Shown here piece by piece: positions 1 through 7,240 of a stretch of 14,033 nt of DNA. The notes beneath the pieces are model-generated. The model did no database searches and was not told where the DNA came from. It saw nothing but the letters and a program-made list of their open reading frames with translations. Both the position numbers and the translations under genes were made by a program. The stretch's first letter is position 1. The number at the start of each line of letters is the position of its first letter. The stretch covers positions 1 through 14,033 of the forward strand of contig DISF01000052.1 of assembly GCA_002421985.1 (NCBI GenBank). Direction: 5' to 3'. Source of the DNA: Roseovarius sp. UBA6217 (lineage in GTDB: Bacteria; Pseudomonadota; Alphaproteobacteria; Rhodobacterales; Rhodobacteraceae).

Positions 1-319
1 CAACCGTTGAGCGGCAGAAACGCTCGTCCAGCCACGCGCACAGCTCCGCCTCCCGAGCCGAGGTCATGCGGGACTGCCCCCCTTTCCAACCATCGGTCGA
101 AAGCGCGTCCCGGCCACCTTCGCGGTAGGTTTTGTACCAACCCCGAATGGTATCATCGTCCAGGTAGAGAAACTCCGCCATGGCCTGGCAGGACTTCCCG
201 TCATCAAGCAACAACATCGCATTCGCACGACGCGCAATGCCATGGTCTTCGCGCTGACCGCGCAGGCAAGCGAAAAGCTCACGTCGCTCTGAAGGAGAGA
301 GAAAACCGCCGCGGATCAT
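1..319 (-). mobile_element. IS630-type transposase, N-terminal part, cut by window edge
   Basis: Reading leftwards from the ATG at 319 gives an uninterrupted frame of 106 codons that runs off the window at base 1. It starts MIRGGFLSPSERREL and continues with a helix-turn-helix-like stretch (ARRANAMLLLDDGKSCQAMA, about residues 28-47), then LYLDDDTIRGWYKTYREGG and DGWKGGQSRMT. I recognise this as the DNA-binding N-terminus of IS630-family transposases, whose DDE catalytic domain would lie to the left of the window. A weak Shine-Dalgarno (TAAGG) sits before the ATG. The frame stays open upstream, so a GTG at 340 is a possible alternative start. No stop or frameshift is seen in the visible part, so it may be intact. 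Neither the terminal inverted repeat nor the TA target duplication can be located, because the other end is absent. Confidence 0.85.
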
Positions 320-497
320 GACCTTACTTGAATCGCTCACAACCGAAGCGTCAACCCGGGAAATTCGGGTGATCCATGACTCGGTGTAAAGCGTCGTGCC
401 TTTCGCAGGTCCACCGCGTTTTGAAGCCAGACAGCGGCACAAATTAATCGCAATCCCGGCTTGTCGGCCTGCACCTGATTGGGTATTCATACACCTG
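320..497. other. Non-coding stretch: IS right end and leader upstream of the riboswitch
   Basis: No convincing gene lies between the transposase start and the riboswitch. The right terminus of the IS630-type element must fall somewhere in roughly 340-420, but no inverted repeat can be assigned with only one end visible. The second half is less GC-rich and holds the best candidate promoter for the btu operon (listed separately). Confidence 0.5.
421..448 (+). promoter_or_regulatory. Candidate sigma-70-type promoter of the btu operon
   Basis: TTGAAG at 421-426 and ATTAAT at 443-448 each match the sigma-70 -35 and -10 consensus at four of six positions, with a 16-base spacer. The -10 lies in the most AT-rich patch of the region. 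A start near 455 would put the riboswitch aptamer about 40 bases into the transcript, which is a normal arrangement. This is a pattern match only. Confidence 0.35.
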
Positions 498-677
498 CTT
501 CGGTCCGGGACCAAACCCCCGGATAATAGGGAATACGGTGCGATCCGGCCTTTGGATCAATTCCGTGACTGCCCCCGCAACTGTAAGCGGCGAGCGAAGC
601 CGGGATACACCACTGCACCCTCGGGTGTGGGAAGGTCCGGCCAAGCGATGACCCGCAAGTCAGGAGACCTGCCGAAG
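498..677 (+). ncRNA. Cobalamin (AdoCbl) riboswitch aptamer
   Basis: The stretch has the conserved blocks of a cobalamin riboswitch in order: GGGAATACGGTG at 529-540, the GACTGCCCCCGCAACTGTAA block from 567 with GCGG after it, CCACTGC at 610-616 followed by a small hairpin (CACC/GGTG, 616-627) and GGGAAGGTC, then GATGACCCGCAAGTCAGGAG from 647 ending in ACCTGCC. The closing helix P1 can be drawn between CTTCGG (498-503) and CCGAAG (672-677). In this family, bound adenosylcobalamin lowers expression of the downstream gene by sequestering the ribosome site or by termination. It sits directly upstream of btuB, the classical target, and the tight gene packing behind it suggests that it controls the whole operon through tonB. 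Confidence 0.95.
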
Positions 678-716
678 TGATCACCCTATCCGGGCGCGGG
701 GCGCGCCGTGGATAAC

Positions 717-822
717 GGACCTTTCCGTAGTGGTGGCACTTCACCGTCTGCGGAAGGGGCATGTCCTTTTCCAATGACCGATACGACCGGAAACCATGCC
801 AAATCAGGCATTTGGGGACATG
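717..822 (+). promoter_or_regulatory. Putative riboswitch expression platform (RBS-sequestering helix against competing hairpin)
   Basis: CATGTCC at 760-766 is perfectly complementary to GGACATG at 816-822, which covers part of the btuB Shine-Dalgarno (GGGGA, 814-818) just before the ATG at 825. The same CATGTCC arm can instead join a hairpin in which CCTTTCCG (720-727) pairs with CGGAAGGG (751-758, one G-U pair), with an inner GGTG/CACC stem, and GGAC (717-720) pairs with GTCC (763-766). The two pairings exclude each other. This fits translational control, but which one is favoured with ligand bound is inference. Confidence 0.45.
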
Positions 823-824
823 AC

Positions 825-2636
825 ATGAGATATTTTGCCACCTGCGCGATCTGCGCGCTCGCGACGGCCCCCGCCGTCGCGCAAGAGGCGTTCGACCTCG
901 ACACCATCACCGTCATTGCCAACCAGACCGCCACCGCGCTCGAGCGCAGCGGATCAACCGTCGAGGTGCTGCCCGCCGACGAGGTGCAGGCCGCGCCGCG
1001 CGTGCGCCTTGGCGATTTCCTGACCTTCCAGCCGGGGATTTCATCCTCGGCCAATGGCCCGCTTGGCACCACCTCGACGGTGCGCATCCGTGGCCTTGGC
1101 GGGGCCTATGTGCCGGTGCTGATCGACGGCATCGACGTGACCGACCCGGCCTCGAGCGGCGGCGGCTTTGATTTCGGCGGGCTCACCAATGCCGGGCTTG
1201 GCCGGATCGAGGTGCTCAAGGGCTCGCAATCGGCGCGTTTCGGGCTCAACGCCGTGGGCGGCGTCATCAACATCGAGAGCCTGCGGCCCACCGAGGACGG
1301 CGTGCACGGCTTTGCCGAGGTCGAGGCCGGGCGCTATGATTTCCAGCGCGGCGTGCTCGGCCTGACCGCGCGCACCGACCGCACCGATCTGGCGTTCAGC
1401 TTCAGCCGCACCGAGAGCGACGGCTTTTCCGCCTCTGCTGCGGGCACCGAGGCAGACGGGTTCGAGGCAACCCAGGCCAATCTCTACCTGCGCCACCAGC
1501 TTACCGATATTTTCGCCGCAGGTCTCAGCGCGCTTTATATCGACAGCCGCGCCGAGTTCGACGAGTTCGGCGGCGACGGTCCTGCCCCGTTTGACGAGTT
1601 CAACACCCGCGAGACGACGGGCATCCGCGCCTTTGCCGAGCTGACCACCGGCCCGGTCGATCACGAGCTTGCGCTGATCTGGTTCGAGACCGACCGCACG
1701 TCGTTTTCCAACGGCGTGGCCAGCCCCTTCAAGGGCGAGCGCAAGCGCGCGGAATATCGCGGCAGCTACGCATCGGGCGGTATCTGGGCGCTCAATTTCG
1801 GTGGCGACTATACCGAGGAAGGGGACCTGAGCCAGACCATCGACATCGTCGGTGTGCAGGGCGAATTGCTACTTGCCCCCACCGATACGCTCGATCTGGC
1901 ATTTTCCCTGCGCAATGACGACCATTCCGAGTTTTCCTCGGAACTGTCCTCGCGCGCGGCGCTCGCGTGGCGCATCCAGGATGACCTGATCCTGCGCGCC
2001 TCGGCATCCGACGGCTTCCGCGCGCCGACCCTGGTGCAGCTTGATCCTTTCTTCGGCGACCCGACATTCCAGCCCGAGACCAGCACAAGCTACGAGCTGG
2101 GACTGGAAAAGCGCTTTGGCACAGGCGGTTTCGTGCGCGCGACGCTCTTTCAGACCGAGATCGACAACCAGATCTTTTTCGACGGGGCCTCGACCCGCTG
2201 CCCCAGTGGTTTTGGCTGTTTCGAGACCGGCGATTTCGAAGCCAAGGGGATCGAGCTTTCAGCAGAAATGTCGATCAACGCCTTCCTGACATTGACCGGG
2301 GCCTACACCTATACGGACGCCGAGGAGAACGGTGCCGCCGCCGCGCGCGTGCCCGAGCACGACGTGGCGCTTGGGCTTGGCGCGCGGATCACACCGCGCC
2401 TTGACGCGCAAGTCATGCTTCAGCATGTCGCGGGCGTGACCCCCTCGCCCTTTGCGCCGCCCATCAACAAGGTAAAGGATTACACGCTCTTTCACGTCAA
2501 CGCAGCCTATGACGTGACCGACCGCGTGCAGGCTTTCCTGCGCGTCGAGAACCTCTTTGACGAGGATTACGAGACGGCGGGCGGGTTCAACACGCCGGGC
2601 CGCGCGGCCTATGTGGGGCTTCGTGCGTCTTTCTAG
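825..2636 (+). CDS. btuB: BtuB-type TonB-dependent cobalamin receptor
   Basis: This 603-residue outer-membrane beta-barrel receptor imports corrinoids across the outer membrane using TonB energy. A signal peptide (residues 1-19, ending APAVA) is followed by a TonB-box-like DTITVIA at about 26-32, a plug domain with VRIRGLGGAYVPVLIDGID and a RIEVLKGSQSARFG segment, then a barrel ending in aromatic YVGLRASF. FRAPTLVQL and NLFDEDYE are typical late-barrel motifs. The size matches E. coli BtuB (about 600). The frame is open from 708, but the ATG at 825 is chosen because it gives the signal peptide, has GGGGA six bases upstream, and keeps the leader outside the coding region. The cobalamin riboswitch and the downstream B12 genes make corrinoids the likely substrate; specificity for cobinamide or pseudo-B12 is not readable. 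Confidence 0.93.
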   Translation: MRYFATCAICALATAPAVAQEAFDLDTITVIANQTATALERSGSTVEVLPADEVQAAPRVRLGDFLTFQPGISSSANGPLGTTSTVRIRGLGGAYVPVLIDGIDVTDPASSGGGFDFGGLTNAGLGRIEVLKGSQSARFGLNAVGGVINIESLRPTEDGVHGFAEVEAGRYDFQRGVLGLTARTDRTDLAFSFSRTESDGFSASAAGTEADGFEATQANLYLRHQLTDIFAAGLSALYIDSRAEFDEFGGDGPAPFDEFNTRETTGIRAFAELTTGPVDHELALIWFETDRTSFSNGVASPFKGERKRAEYRGSYASGGIWALNFGGDYTEEGDLSQTIDIVGVQGELLLAPTDTLDLAFSLRNDDHSEFSSELSSRAALAWRIQDDLILRASASDGFRAPTLVQLDPFFGDPTFQPETSTSYELGLEKRFGTGGFVRATLFQTEIDNQIFFDGASTRCPSGFGCFETGDFEAKGIELSAEMSINAFLTLTGAYTYTDAEENGAAAARVPEHDVALGLGARITPRLDAQVMLQHVAGVTPSPFAPPINKVKDYTLFHVNAAYDVTDRVQAFLRVENLFDEDYETAGGFNTPGRAAYVGLRASF

Positions 2637-3462
2637 GCTCATATCGCTCGGGCTGGCCCTCGCGCTTGCGGGGGCCATGACGATGACGCGGGCCCATGCC
2701 GATCCGGCCCCGGCCCGCGTCGTGTCGATCAATCTGTGCACCGATCAGCTTGCGATGATGCTGGCCGCGCCCGGTCAGCTTGTGTCGGTGTCGCGCCTTG
2801 CCGCCGATCCGCATGCCTCGGCCATGGCCGACGCGGCGCGCGCCTATCCGGCTAATCATGGCCGCGCCGAGGAGGTCTATCTGCTCAAGCCCGATCTGGT
2901 GCTGGCAGGGCGCTATTCCGCGCGCGCGACCGTCGACATGCTGCGCCGCACCGGGCTGCGGGTAGAACTTTTCGACACCGCCAATTCGCTCGCCGACACG
3001 CGCGCGCGGATCGAACAGATGGCGCGGCTTCTGGGGCGCGAGGCGACGGGCGCGGCGCTGATCGCCGCCTTCGACGCGCGTCTCGCCGCGCTCGCCGCGC
3101 CCGAGACCGGACGCCGCGCGGCGCTCTATCATCCGAACGGCTACAGCCTCGGCGGGGGCACGCTGGCCGATGACATCCTGCGCGCGGGCGGCTTTGGCAA
3201 TATCGCCCGCGATCTTGGCCTGCGCGGCGGCGGCACGCTGGCGCTGGAACGGCTGGTGATGACCACGCCCGATCTGCTTATTCGCAGCACACCGCTGCCC
3301 GGTGCCTCGCGCTCGGAGGCGGTGATGGCCCATCCCGCGCTCGAGCGGCTGGCCGCCAGCACCGCCGGGCTGCGCATCACCTCGCCCGACTGGATCTGCG
3401 GCACGCCGCATGTGCTGGGCGCAGTAGAGACATTGACGCGCGCGCGCGAGGCACTGGAATGA
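2623..3462 (+). CDS. btuF: BtuF-type periplasmic corrinoid-binding protein
   Basis: This is a cluster-A (PF01497-like) substrate-binding protein of about 279 residues that would hand corrinoids to the BtuC/BtuD importer. A signal peptide covers about residues 1-26 (LISLGLALALAGAM, cleavage after RAHA). The mature part opens with ARVVSINLCTDQLAMMLA, then KPDLVLAG, followed by the long linking helix and the C-terminal lobe (YHPNGYSLGGGTLADDILRA). The start is uncertain. GTG at 2623 has GGGG four bases before it and gives a clean RLSRL n-region; the in-frame ATG at 2611 has no visible ribosome site and would add MWGF. Either start overlaps the end of btuB, implying translational coupling. A role with other chelates is possible for the family, but the neighbours argue for corrinoids. 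Confidence 0.85.
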   Translation: MRLSRLISLGLALALAGAMTMTRAHADPAPARVVSINLCTDQLAMMLAAPGQLVSVSRLAADPHASAMADAARAYPANHGRAEEVYLLKPDLVLAGRYSARATVDMLRRTGLRVELFDTANSLADTRARIEQMARLLGREATGAALIAAFDARLAALAAPETGRRAALYHPNGYSLGGGTLADDILRAGGFGNIARDLGLRGGGTLALERLVMTTPDLLIRSTPLPGASRSEAVMAHPALERLAASTAGLRITSPDWICGTPHVLGAVETLTRAREALE

Positions 3463-4442
3463 AGCCGCTCGCGCTCGCTCTCTCAGGCCTGGTCGCGGCG
3501 CTGTTTCTGGCCTCTCTGGCCGTTGGCCCGGCGGGGATCGGCCCGCTTGACGGGGTGGCCGCGCTGATCCTTGGCGGCGACGGTCCCGCGCCGCTGGTGA
3601 TGCGCGAGATCCGCCTGCCCCGCGCGATCCTGGGCGCGATGATCGGCGCGGCCCTCGGCCTTTCGGGGGCGGCGCTGCAAGGCTATCTGCGCAACCCGCT
3701 GGCCGAGCCGGGGCTCATTGGCGTGTCGGGCAGCGCGGCCTTGGGCGCGGTGCTGGCCATTCATACCGGGCTGGCCGCCACGCTGACCCTTGCGCTGCCG
3801 CTGGCGGCGCTGGCGGGCGCGGGCACCGGCGTTCTGCTCATCCTGCTGCTCGCGGGGCCGCGCGGTGGCTCGATCACGCTCATCCTTGCCGGGATCGCCA
3901 TTTCGGCGCTGGCCGCCGCGCTCACCTCGCTGGTGCTCAACCTCTCGCCCAACCCCTATGCCGCGTCGGAAATCGTGTTCTGGATGATGGGCTCGCTTGC
4001 CGACCGCTCGATGACCCATGTGTGGCTCGCCTTGCCCTTGATGCTGGCGGGGGGGCTGGCACTTTTGAGCCTCGGGCGCGGGCTTGACGCGCTGACCTTG
4101 GGCGAGGACGCGGCAGAGGCGATGGGGCTGCGCCTTGCGCGCCTGCGCCTCACGCTGGTGCTGGGCACGGCGGCGATGGTCGGCGCTTCGGTGGCGGTGG
4201 CCGGTGCCATCGGCTTTGTCGGCCTTGTCGTGCCGCATCTCCTGCGCCCGCTGGTGGGCGCGCGGCCCTCGCGGCTTCTGTGGGCCTCGGGCCTCGGCGG
4301 CGCGGCGATGCTGCTGGCCGCAGACCTTGCCGTGCGCCTGATCCTGCCCGAGCGCGACCTGAAACTTGGCGTGCTCACCGCCATTGTCGGCGCGCCGCTC
4401 TTCCTGCATCTCATCTACAAGACACGGGGGGCGCAGCAATGA
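3459..4442 (+). CDS. btuC: BtuC-type ABC permease (FecCD family)
   Basis: This inner-membrane permease of 327 residues would form a homodimeric channel with two copies of the ATPase encoded next. The protein is almost entirely hydrophobic, with about 8-10 predicted membrane helices. It carries the family landmarks RLPRAILGAMIGAALGLSG, the LQGYLRNPLAEPGLIGVSG segment, the cytoplasmic coupling-helix region GEDAAEAMGL, and the late GAIGFVGLVVPHLLRPLVG. Length is normal (BtuC is about 326). The ATG shares bases with the stop of btuF (ATGA overlap), so translation is probably coupled. FecCD permeases also serve iron-siderophore and haem systems; assignment to cobalamin rests on the riboswitch, btuB and cbiZ in the same operon. 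Confidence 0.88.
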   Translation: MKPLALALSGLVAALFLASLAVGPAGIGPLDGVAALILGGDGPAPLVMREIRLPRAILGAMIGAALGLSGAALQGYLRNPLAEPGLIGVSGSAALGAVLAIHTGLAATLTLALPLAALAGAGTGVLLILLLAGPRGGSITLILAGIAISALAAALTSLVLNLSPNPYAASEIVFWMMGSLADRSMTHVWLALPLMLAGGLALLSLGRGLDALTLGEDAAEAMGLRLARLRLTLVLGTAAMVGASVAVAGAIGFVGLVVPHLLRPLVGARPSRLLWASGLGGAAMLLAADLAVRLILPERDLKLGVLTAIVGAPLFLHLIYKTRGAQQ

Positions 4443-5197
4443 GCCTCCTGTCGCTACGCGATCTGGGCGTCGCGTTGCGGGGGCGCGCGATCCTCTCGGG
4501 CGTCACGCTCGATATGGGGCCGGGCGAATTCATCGGCCTTATCGGCCCCAATGGCGCGGGCAAGACCACGCTGATGCGCGCGGCGCTTGGCCTTCTGCCG
4601 CATCGGGGCACGAGCAGCCTTGCCGCGCTGTCGCCCGAGGCACGGGGGCGCGCGGCCGCCTGGATGCCGCAGGCGCGCGACATCGCCTGGCCGGTCACAG
4701 TGGAAACGCTGGTAGCTTTGGGGCGCACGCCGCATCTGGCGGGCTGGCAGGGGATGGGTGACGCCGACCGCGCCCATGTCGATGCGGCGCTGGCCACGAT
4801 GGGGCTGGAGGGCTTGCGCCACCGCACCGCCACGCGGCTTTCGGGGGGCGAGCAGGCGATGGCGCTGATTGCGCGCGCGCTGGCGCAGGATACGGCCCTC
4901 CTGATGGCCGACGAGCCGATCGCGGGGCTTGATCCGGCCAATCAGATCGCCACGATGCAGGTCTTTGCCCGCCTCGCACGCGAGGGGCGCGCGGTCATTG
5001 CCTCGCTGCACGATCTGGGCCTTGCGGCGCGCCATTGCACGCGGCTCATCCTGCTGGGCGAGGGCGGTGTGGCCGCCGACGGGGCGCCCGAGACGGTGCT
5101 CACGCCCGAGAACCTCGCCCGCATCTTCCACGTCACCGCCCATTATGCTAGCACCCCCCAAGGCCCGGTGTTCCAGCCTCTGGAGGTGATAAGGTGA
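4439..5197 (+). CDS. btuD: BtuD-type ABC transporter ATPase
   Basis: This 252-residue cytoplasmic ATPase powers corrinoid import. It has Walker A GPNGAGKTT (36-44), the ABC signature LSGGEQ (134-139), Walker B LLMADEP (154-160, catalytic Glu159), and the switch histidine in SLHDLG (His191). The C-terminal segment (ENLARIFHVTAHY) resembles that of FecE/BtuD/HmuV-type ATPases. The signature loop is LSGGEQAMALIARAL, slightly divergent from the usual ...QRV.LARAL form but with all catalytic residues present. The frame is open further upstream, but the ATG at 4439 overlaps the permease stop by four bases and begins a canonical N-terminus (MSLLSLRDLGV), so it is preferred. Its own stop overlaps the start of cbiZ. 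Confidence 0.92.
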   Translation: MSLLSLRDLGVALRGRAILSGVTLDMGPGEFIGLIGPNGAGKTTLMRAALGLLPHRGTSSLAALSPEARGRAAAWMPQARDIAWPVTVETLVALGRTPHLAGWQGMGDADRAHVDAALATMGLEGLRHRTATRLSGGEQAMALIARALAQDTALLMADEPIAGLDPANQIATMQVFARLAREGRAVIASLHDLGLAARHCTRLILLGEGGVAADGAPETVLTPENLARIFHVTAHYASTPQGPVFQPLEVIR

Positions 5198-5856
5198 TCG
5201 CGCTGCGTCATGACCACCCCTGGCTTGCCCTCGATCTCGGGGCGCATATGCCGGTGCTGAGCTGGGCGGTGAACCGCCCCGGCCTTGTGCGCGCGCGGCG
5301 CATCCTGTGGCGCGAGGTGCGCAATGCCGATCTGCCCGAGGATCTCGATGTCGCGGCATGGCTTGACGCCGAGCTTGCCGCGCGCGGCGCGTCCGATACG
5401 GTCTGCTTCCTCACCTCCTGCAACATCGCCCAAGTGACCGAGGCCACGGCCTGCGCCGAGGGCATCCGCGCCCGCGCCGTGGCCACGGTGGGCCTCACGA
5501 ACGCCGAGTCGGTGGGCACCCGCCTGCCCCCCGCCGCCCATGGCTGGGGCACGATCAACATCGCCGTCGCGCTCTCCGAAGGGCTGACCGAGGGCGCGCG
5601 CCTTGAGGCGCTGAGCATCATTACGCAGGCCCGCACCGCCGCGCTGATGCAGTCCGGCCTGCGCCTTGTCACCGGCCCCGTCACCGGCACCGGCACCGAT
5701 TGCGTAGCCCTCGCCGCGCCCGAGGGGGCCACGCGCTATGCCGGGCTTCACACTGCCACGGGCGAGGCCATTGGCCGCGCCGTGCTGGACGCGGTGGCGC
5801 GCGGCGTGGTGCTCTGGCAAGCCAGCGATGCGGCACGGGAGGCCCGCCATGGATGA
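5194..5856 (+). CDS. cbiZ: CbiZ-type adenosylcobinamide amidohydrolase
   Basis: CbiZ cleaves the aminopropanol arm from adenosylcobinamide to give adenosylcobyric acid, which normal late-pathway enzymes can rebuild into a cobamide. The 220-residue product starts at a GTG preceded by a strong Shine-Dalgarno (GGAGGTGA, 5182-5189), overlapping the btuD stop by four bases. Family landmarks are CFLTSCNIAQV, ATVGLTNAESVGT (about 97-109), GWGTINIAVAL (Gly119-Asn122) and TGPVTGTGTDCVAL (Asp169). No signal peptide or membrane helix is seen, so it should be cytoplasmic and act after import. In alphaproteobacteria CbiZ is known to help remodel foreign corrinoids such as pseudo-B12. The enzymes that would use its product (CbiB/CobD, CobU/CobP, CobS) are not in this window. 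Confidence 0.9.
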   Translation: MIALRHDHPWLALDLGAHMPVLSWAVNRPGLVRARRILWREVRNADLPEDLDVAAWLDAELAARGASDTVCFLTSCNIAQVTEATACAEGIRARAVATVGLTNAESVGTRLPPAAHGWGTINIAVALSEGLTEGARLEALSIITQARTAALMQSGLRLVTGPVTGTGTDCVALAAPEGATRYAGLHTATGEAIGRAVLDAVARGVVLWQASDAAREARHG

Positions 5857-6478
5857 CCTGACGCTTTTCGCCTTTCTCGACCGGGGCGGCCCCGCGCTCT
5901 GGGTGATCGCCGTGCTGTCGGTGCTGACGCTGGCGCTGATCCTGTGGAAGCTGTGGCGGCTCTTGCTCACCGGCGCGTGGTCGGGGGCGGTGACCGAACG
6001 GGCCGTCGCACTTTGGCAGCACGGGCAACGGCGCGACGCGATGACGCTTCTGCGCCCGCGCCGGAGCCTGCGCGCGCGCCTTGCGCTTGCCGCGATGGAG
6101 GCGGCAGAGGCCCCGCATTGGTCCGAGCGCCAGGCGCGCGAGGAGACCACCCGCGTCGCCAAGGGATTGCTTTCGGAGGCCCGCAGCGGGCTGCGCGCGC
6201 TCGAACTCATCGCCACCATCGCGCCGCTCATCGGGCTTCTGGGCACGGTGCTTGGCATGATCGCGGCCTTTCAGGCCCTGCAATCGAGCGGCAACAGCGC
6301 CGATCCGTCGGTGCTGGCGGGCGGGATATGGGAGGCGCTGCTGACCACGGCGGCGGGCATGGCGGTTGCGATCCCGGCCTCGGCGGCGCTCACGTGGTTC
6401 GAGAGCGTGGCCGACCGCGTGCAGGCCGATATGGAGGACGCCGCCACCCGCATCTTTACCGCAGGGGCAACGGCATGA
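5849..6478 (+). CDS. exbB: ExbB-type proton-channel subunit of the Ton motor
   Basis: This MotA/TolQ/ExbB-family inner-membrane protein of 209 residues should form the pentameric stator of the Ton motor. The first membrane helix covers about residues 16-38 (LWVIAVLSVLTLALILWKLW). A cytoplasmic domain follows, then the second helix (LELIATIAPLIGLLGTVLGM, about 115-134) with the hallmark APLIGLLGTVLGM, and a third helix (LTTAAGMAVAIPASAALTWF). The ATG at 5849 has GGAG about seven bases upstream, lies inside the end of cbiZ (8-base overlap), and yields the expected MDDLTLFAFLDRGG N-terminus. TolQ is the alternative, but a TonB gene, two ExbD genes and no TolA, TolB or Pal nearby favour ExbB. It probably serves the co-transcribed BtuB. 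Confidence 0.9.
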   Translation: MDDLTLFAFLDRGGPALWVIAVLSVLTLALILWKLWRLLLTGAWSGAVTERAVALWQHGQRRDAMTLLRPRRSLRARLALAAMEAAEAPHWSERQAREETTRVAKGLLSEARSGLRALELIATIAPLIGLLGTVLGMIAAFQALQSSGNSADPSVLAGGIWEALLTTAAGMAVAIPASAALTWFESVADRVQADMEDAATRIFTAGATA

Positions 6479-6852
6479 TCAGCTTCGGCCCGCCCCGCGC
6501 CGTCCGCCGCCCCAGCCTCACGCCGATGATCGACGTGGTGTTCCTGCTGCTGGTGTTCTTCATGCTGGCGGCGCGTTTCGGCCATGACCTCTCGCTGCCC
6601 ATGACAACGGGCGGCGGGGCGGCGGACTATGACGGCCCGCCGCGCCTTGTGGTGATAGGCCCCGACACGCTCACCCTCAACGGGCAGGCCGTGGCCCCCG
6701 ACGCCCTCGCCGTTGCCCTTGCCCCGCTGATGTCCGACCCCGGCGATATCGTCGTGCTGCGCCCCGCCGAGGGGGTGCCCCTCTCGCGGCTGATCGAGGT
6801 GCGCGACACGCTCGCCGCCGCCGGGCTCAACCGTCTGATGGTGGTGGAGTAG
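6475..6852 (+). CDS. exbD: ExbD-type Ton motor subunit, first copy (Asp20)
   Basis: A 125-residue ExbD/TolR protein has one N-terminal membrane helix (TPMIDVVFLLLVFFMLAARF, about 17-36) and a small periplasmic domain. It carries the conserved membrane aspartate (Asp20, codon 6532-6534), the residue that in ExbD takes part in proton-driven rotation or movement. The ATG overlaps the exbB stop by four bases. Within the periplasmic domain, LRPAEGVPLSRLIEVRDTLAAAG matches the usual ExbD C-terminal region (helix before the last strand). The C-terminus (RLMVVE) is followed after four bases by a second ExbD gene, so the complex may contain a mixed ExbD pair. Confidence 0.9.
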   Translation: MISFGPPRAVRRPSLTPMIDVVFLLLVFFMLAARFGHDLSLPMTTGGGAADYDGPPRLVVIGPDTLTLNGQAVAPDALAVALAPLMSDPGDIVVLRPAEGVPLSRLIEVRDTLAAAGLNRLMVVE

Positions 6853-6856
6853 GCCC

Positions 6857-7240
6857 ATGCAGTTCTCCGCGCCCCGCCGCCGCCGCCCAGCCGAGCCCAT
6901 CGTGCCAATGATAAACGTGGTGTTTTTGCTGCTCATCTTCTTCCTGATGAGCGCGCAGATCGCGCCCCCCGCCCCCTTTGACGTGATCCTGCCCGAAAGC
7001 GGCGTGGGCGACCGTGCCACGCCCGCCGACACGCTTTACATGGATGCCGAGGGGCAACTTGCCTTCAACGACGCACGCGGCGCGGCGGTGCTGGACGCGC
7101 TCGCCGCGCGCGCCACGCCGGAGGCACCACTGCACATCCGCGCCGATGCGGGGATGGAGGCGCGCGCGCTGGCGCGGCTCTTGCCCGCGCTCGCCGCGCG
7201 CGGGGTGGATAGGGTCGAGATCGTGACGGGGGCGCAATGA
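6857..7240 (+). CDS. exbD2: ExbD-type Ton motor subunit, second copy with Asn20 in place of Asp
   Basis: A second ExbD-like protein of 127 residues begins four bases after the first. It has a basic N-terminus (RRRRP), one membrane helix (VPMINVVFLLLIFFLMSAQI, about 16-35) and a periplasmic domain ending in the ExbD-like RLLPALAARGVDRVEIVTG. At residue 20, where the first copy has the proton-carrying Asp, it has Asn (AAC, 6914-6916). The two paralogs are clearly diverged (little identity outside the membrane helix), so this is not a recent duplication. It is probably structural or regulatory in a heterodimer with the first copy. Asn-bearing ExbD-like proteins may be a wider class; I cannot check that here. 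Its stop overlaps the tonB start. Confidence 0.85.
   Translation: MQFSAPRRRRPAEPIVPMINVVFLLLIFFLMSAQIAPPAPFDVILPESGVGDRATPADTLYMDAEGQLAFNDARGAAVLDALAARATPEAPLHIRADAGMEARALARLLPALAARGVDRVEIVTGAQ

Noticed and set aside
708..824. Upstream extension of the btuB frame
   Set aside because: It would place coding sequence in the riboswitch expression platform and bury the signal peptide; the ATG at 825 has its own ribosome site.
3483..4439. Long minus-strand open frame opposite btuC
   Set aside because: Low-complexity Arg/Gln/His composition, typical of the antisense of a hydrophobic GC-rich gene; no start site or family match.
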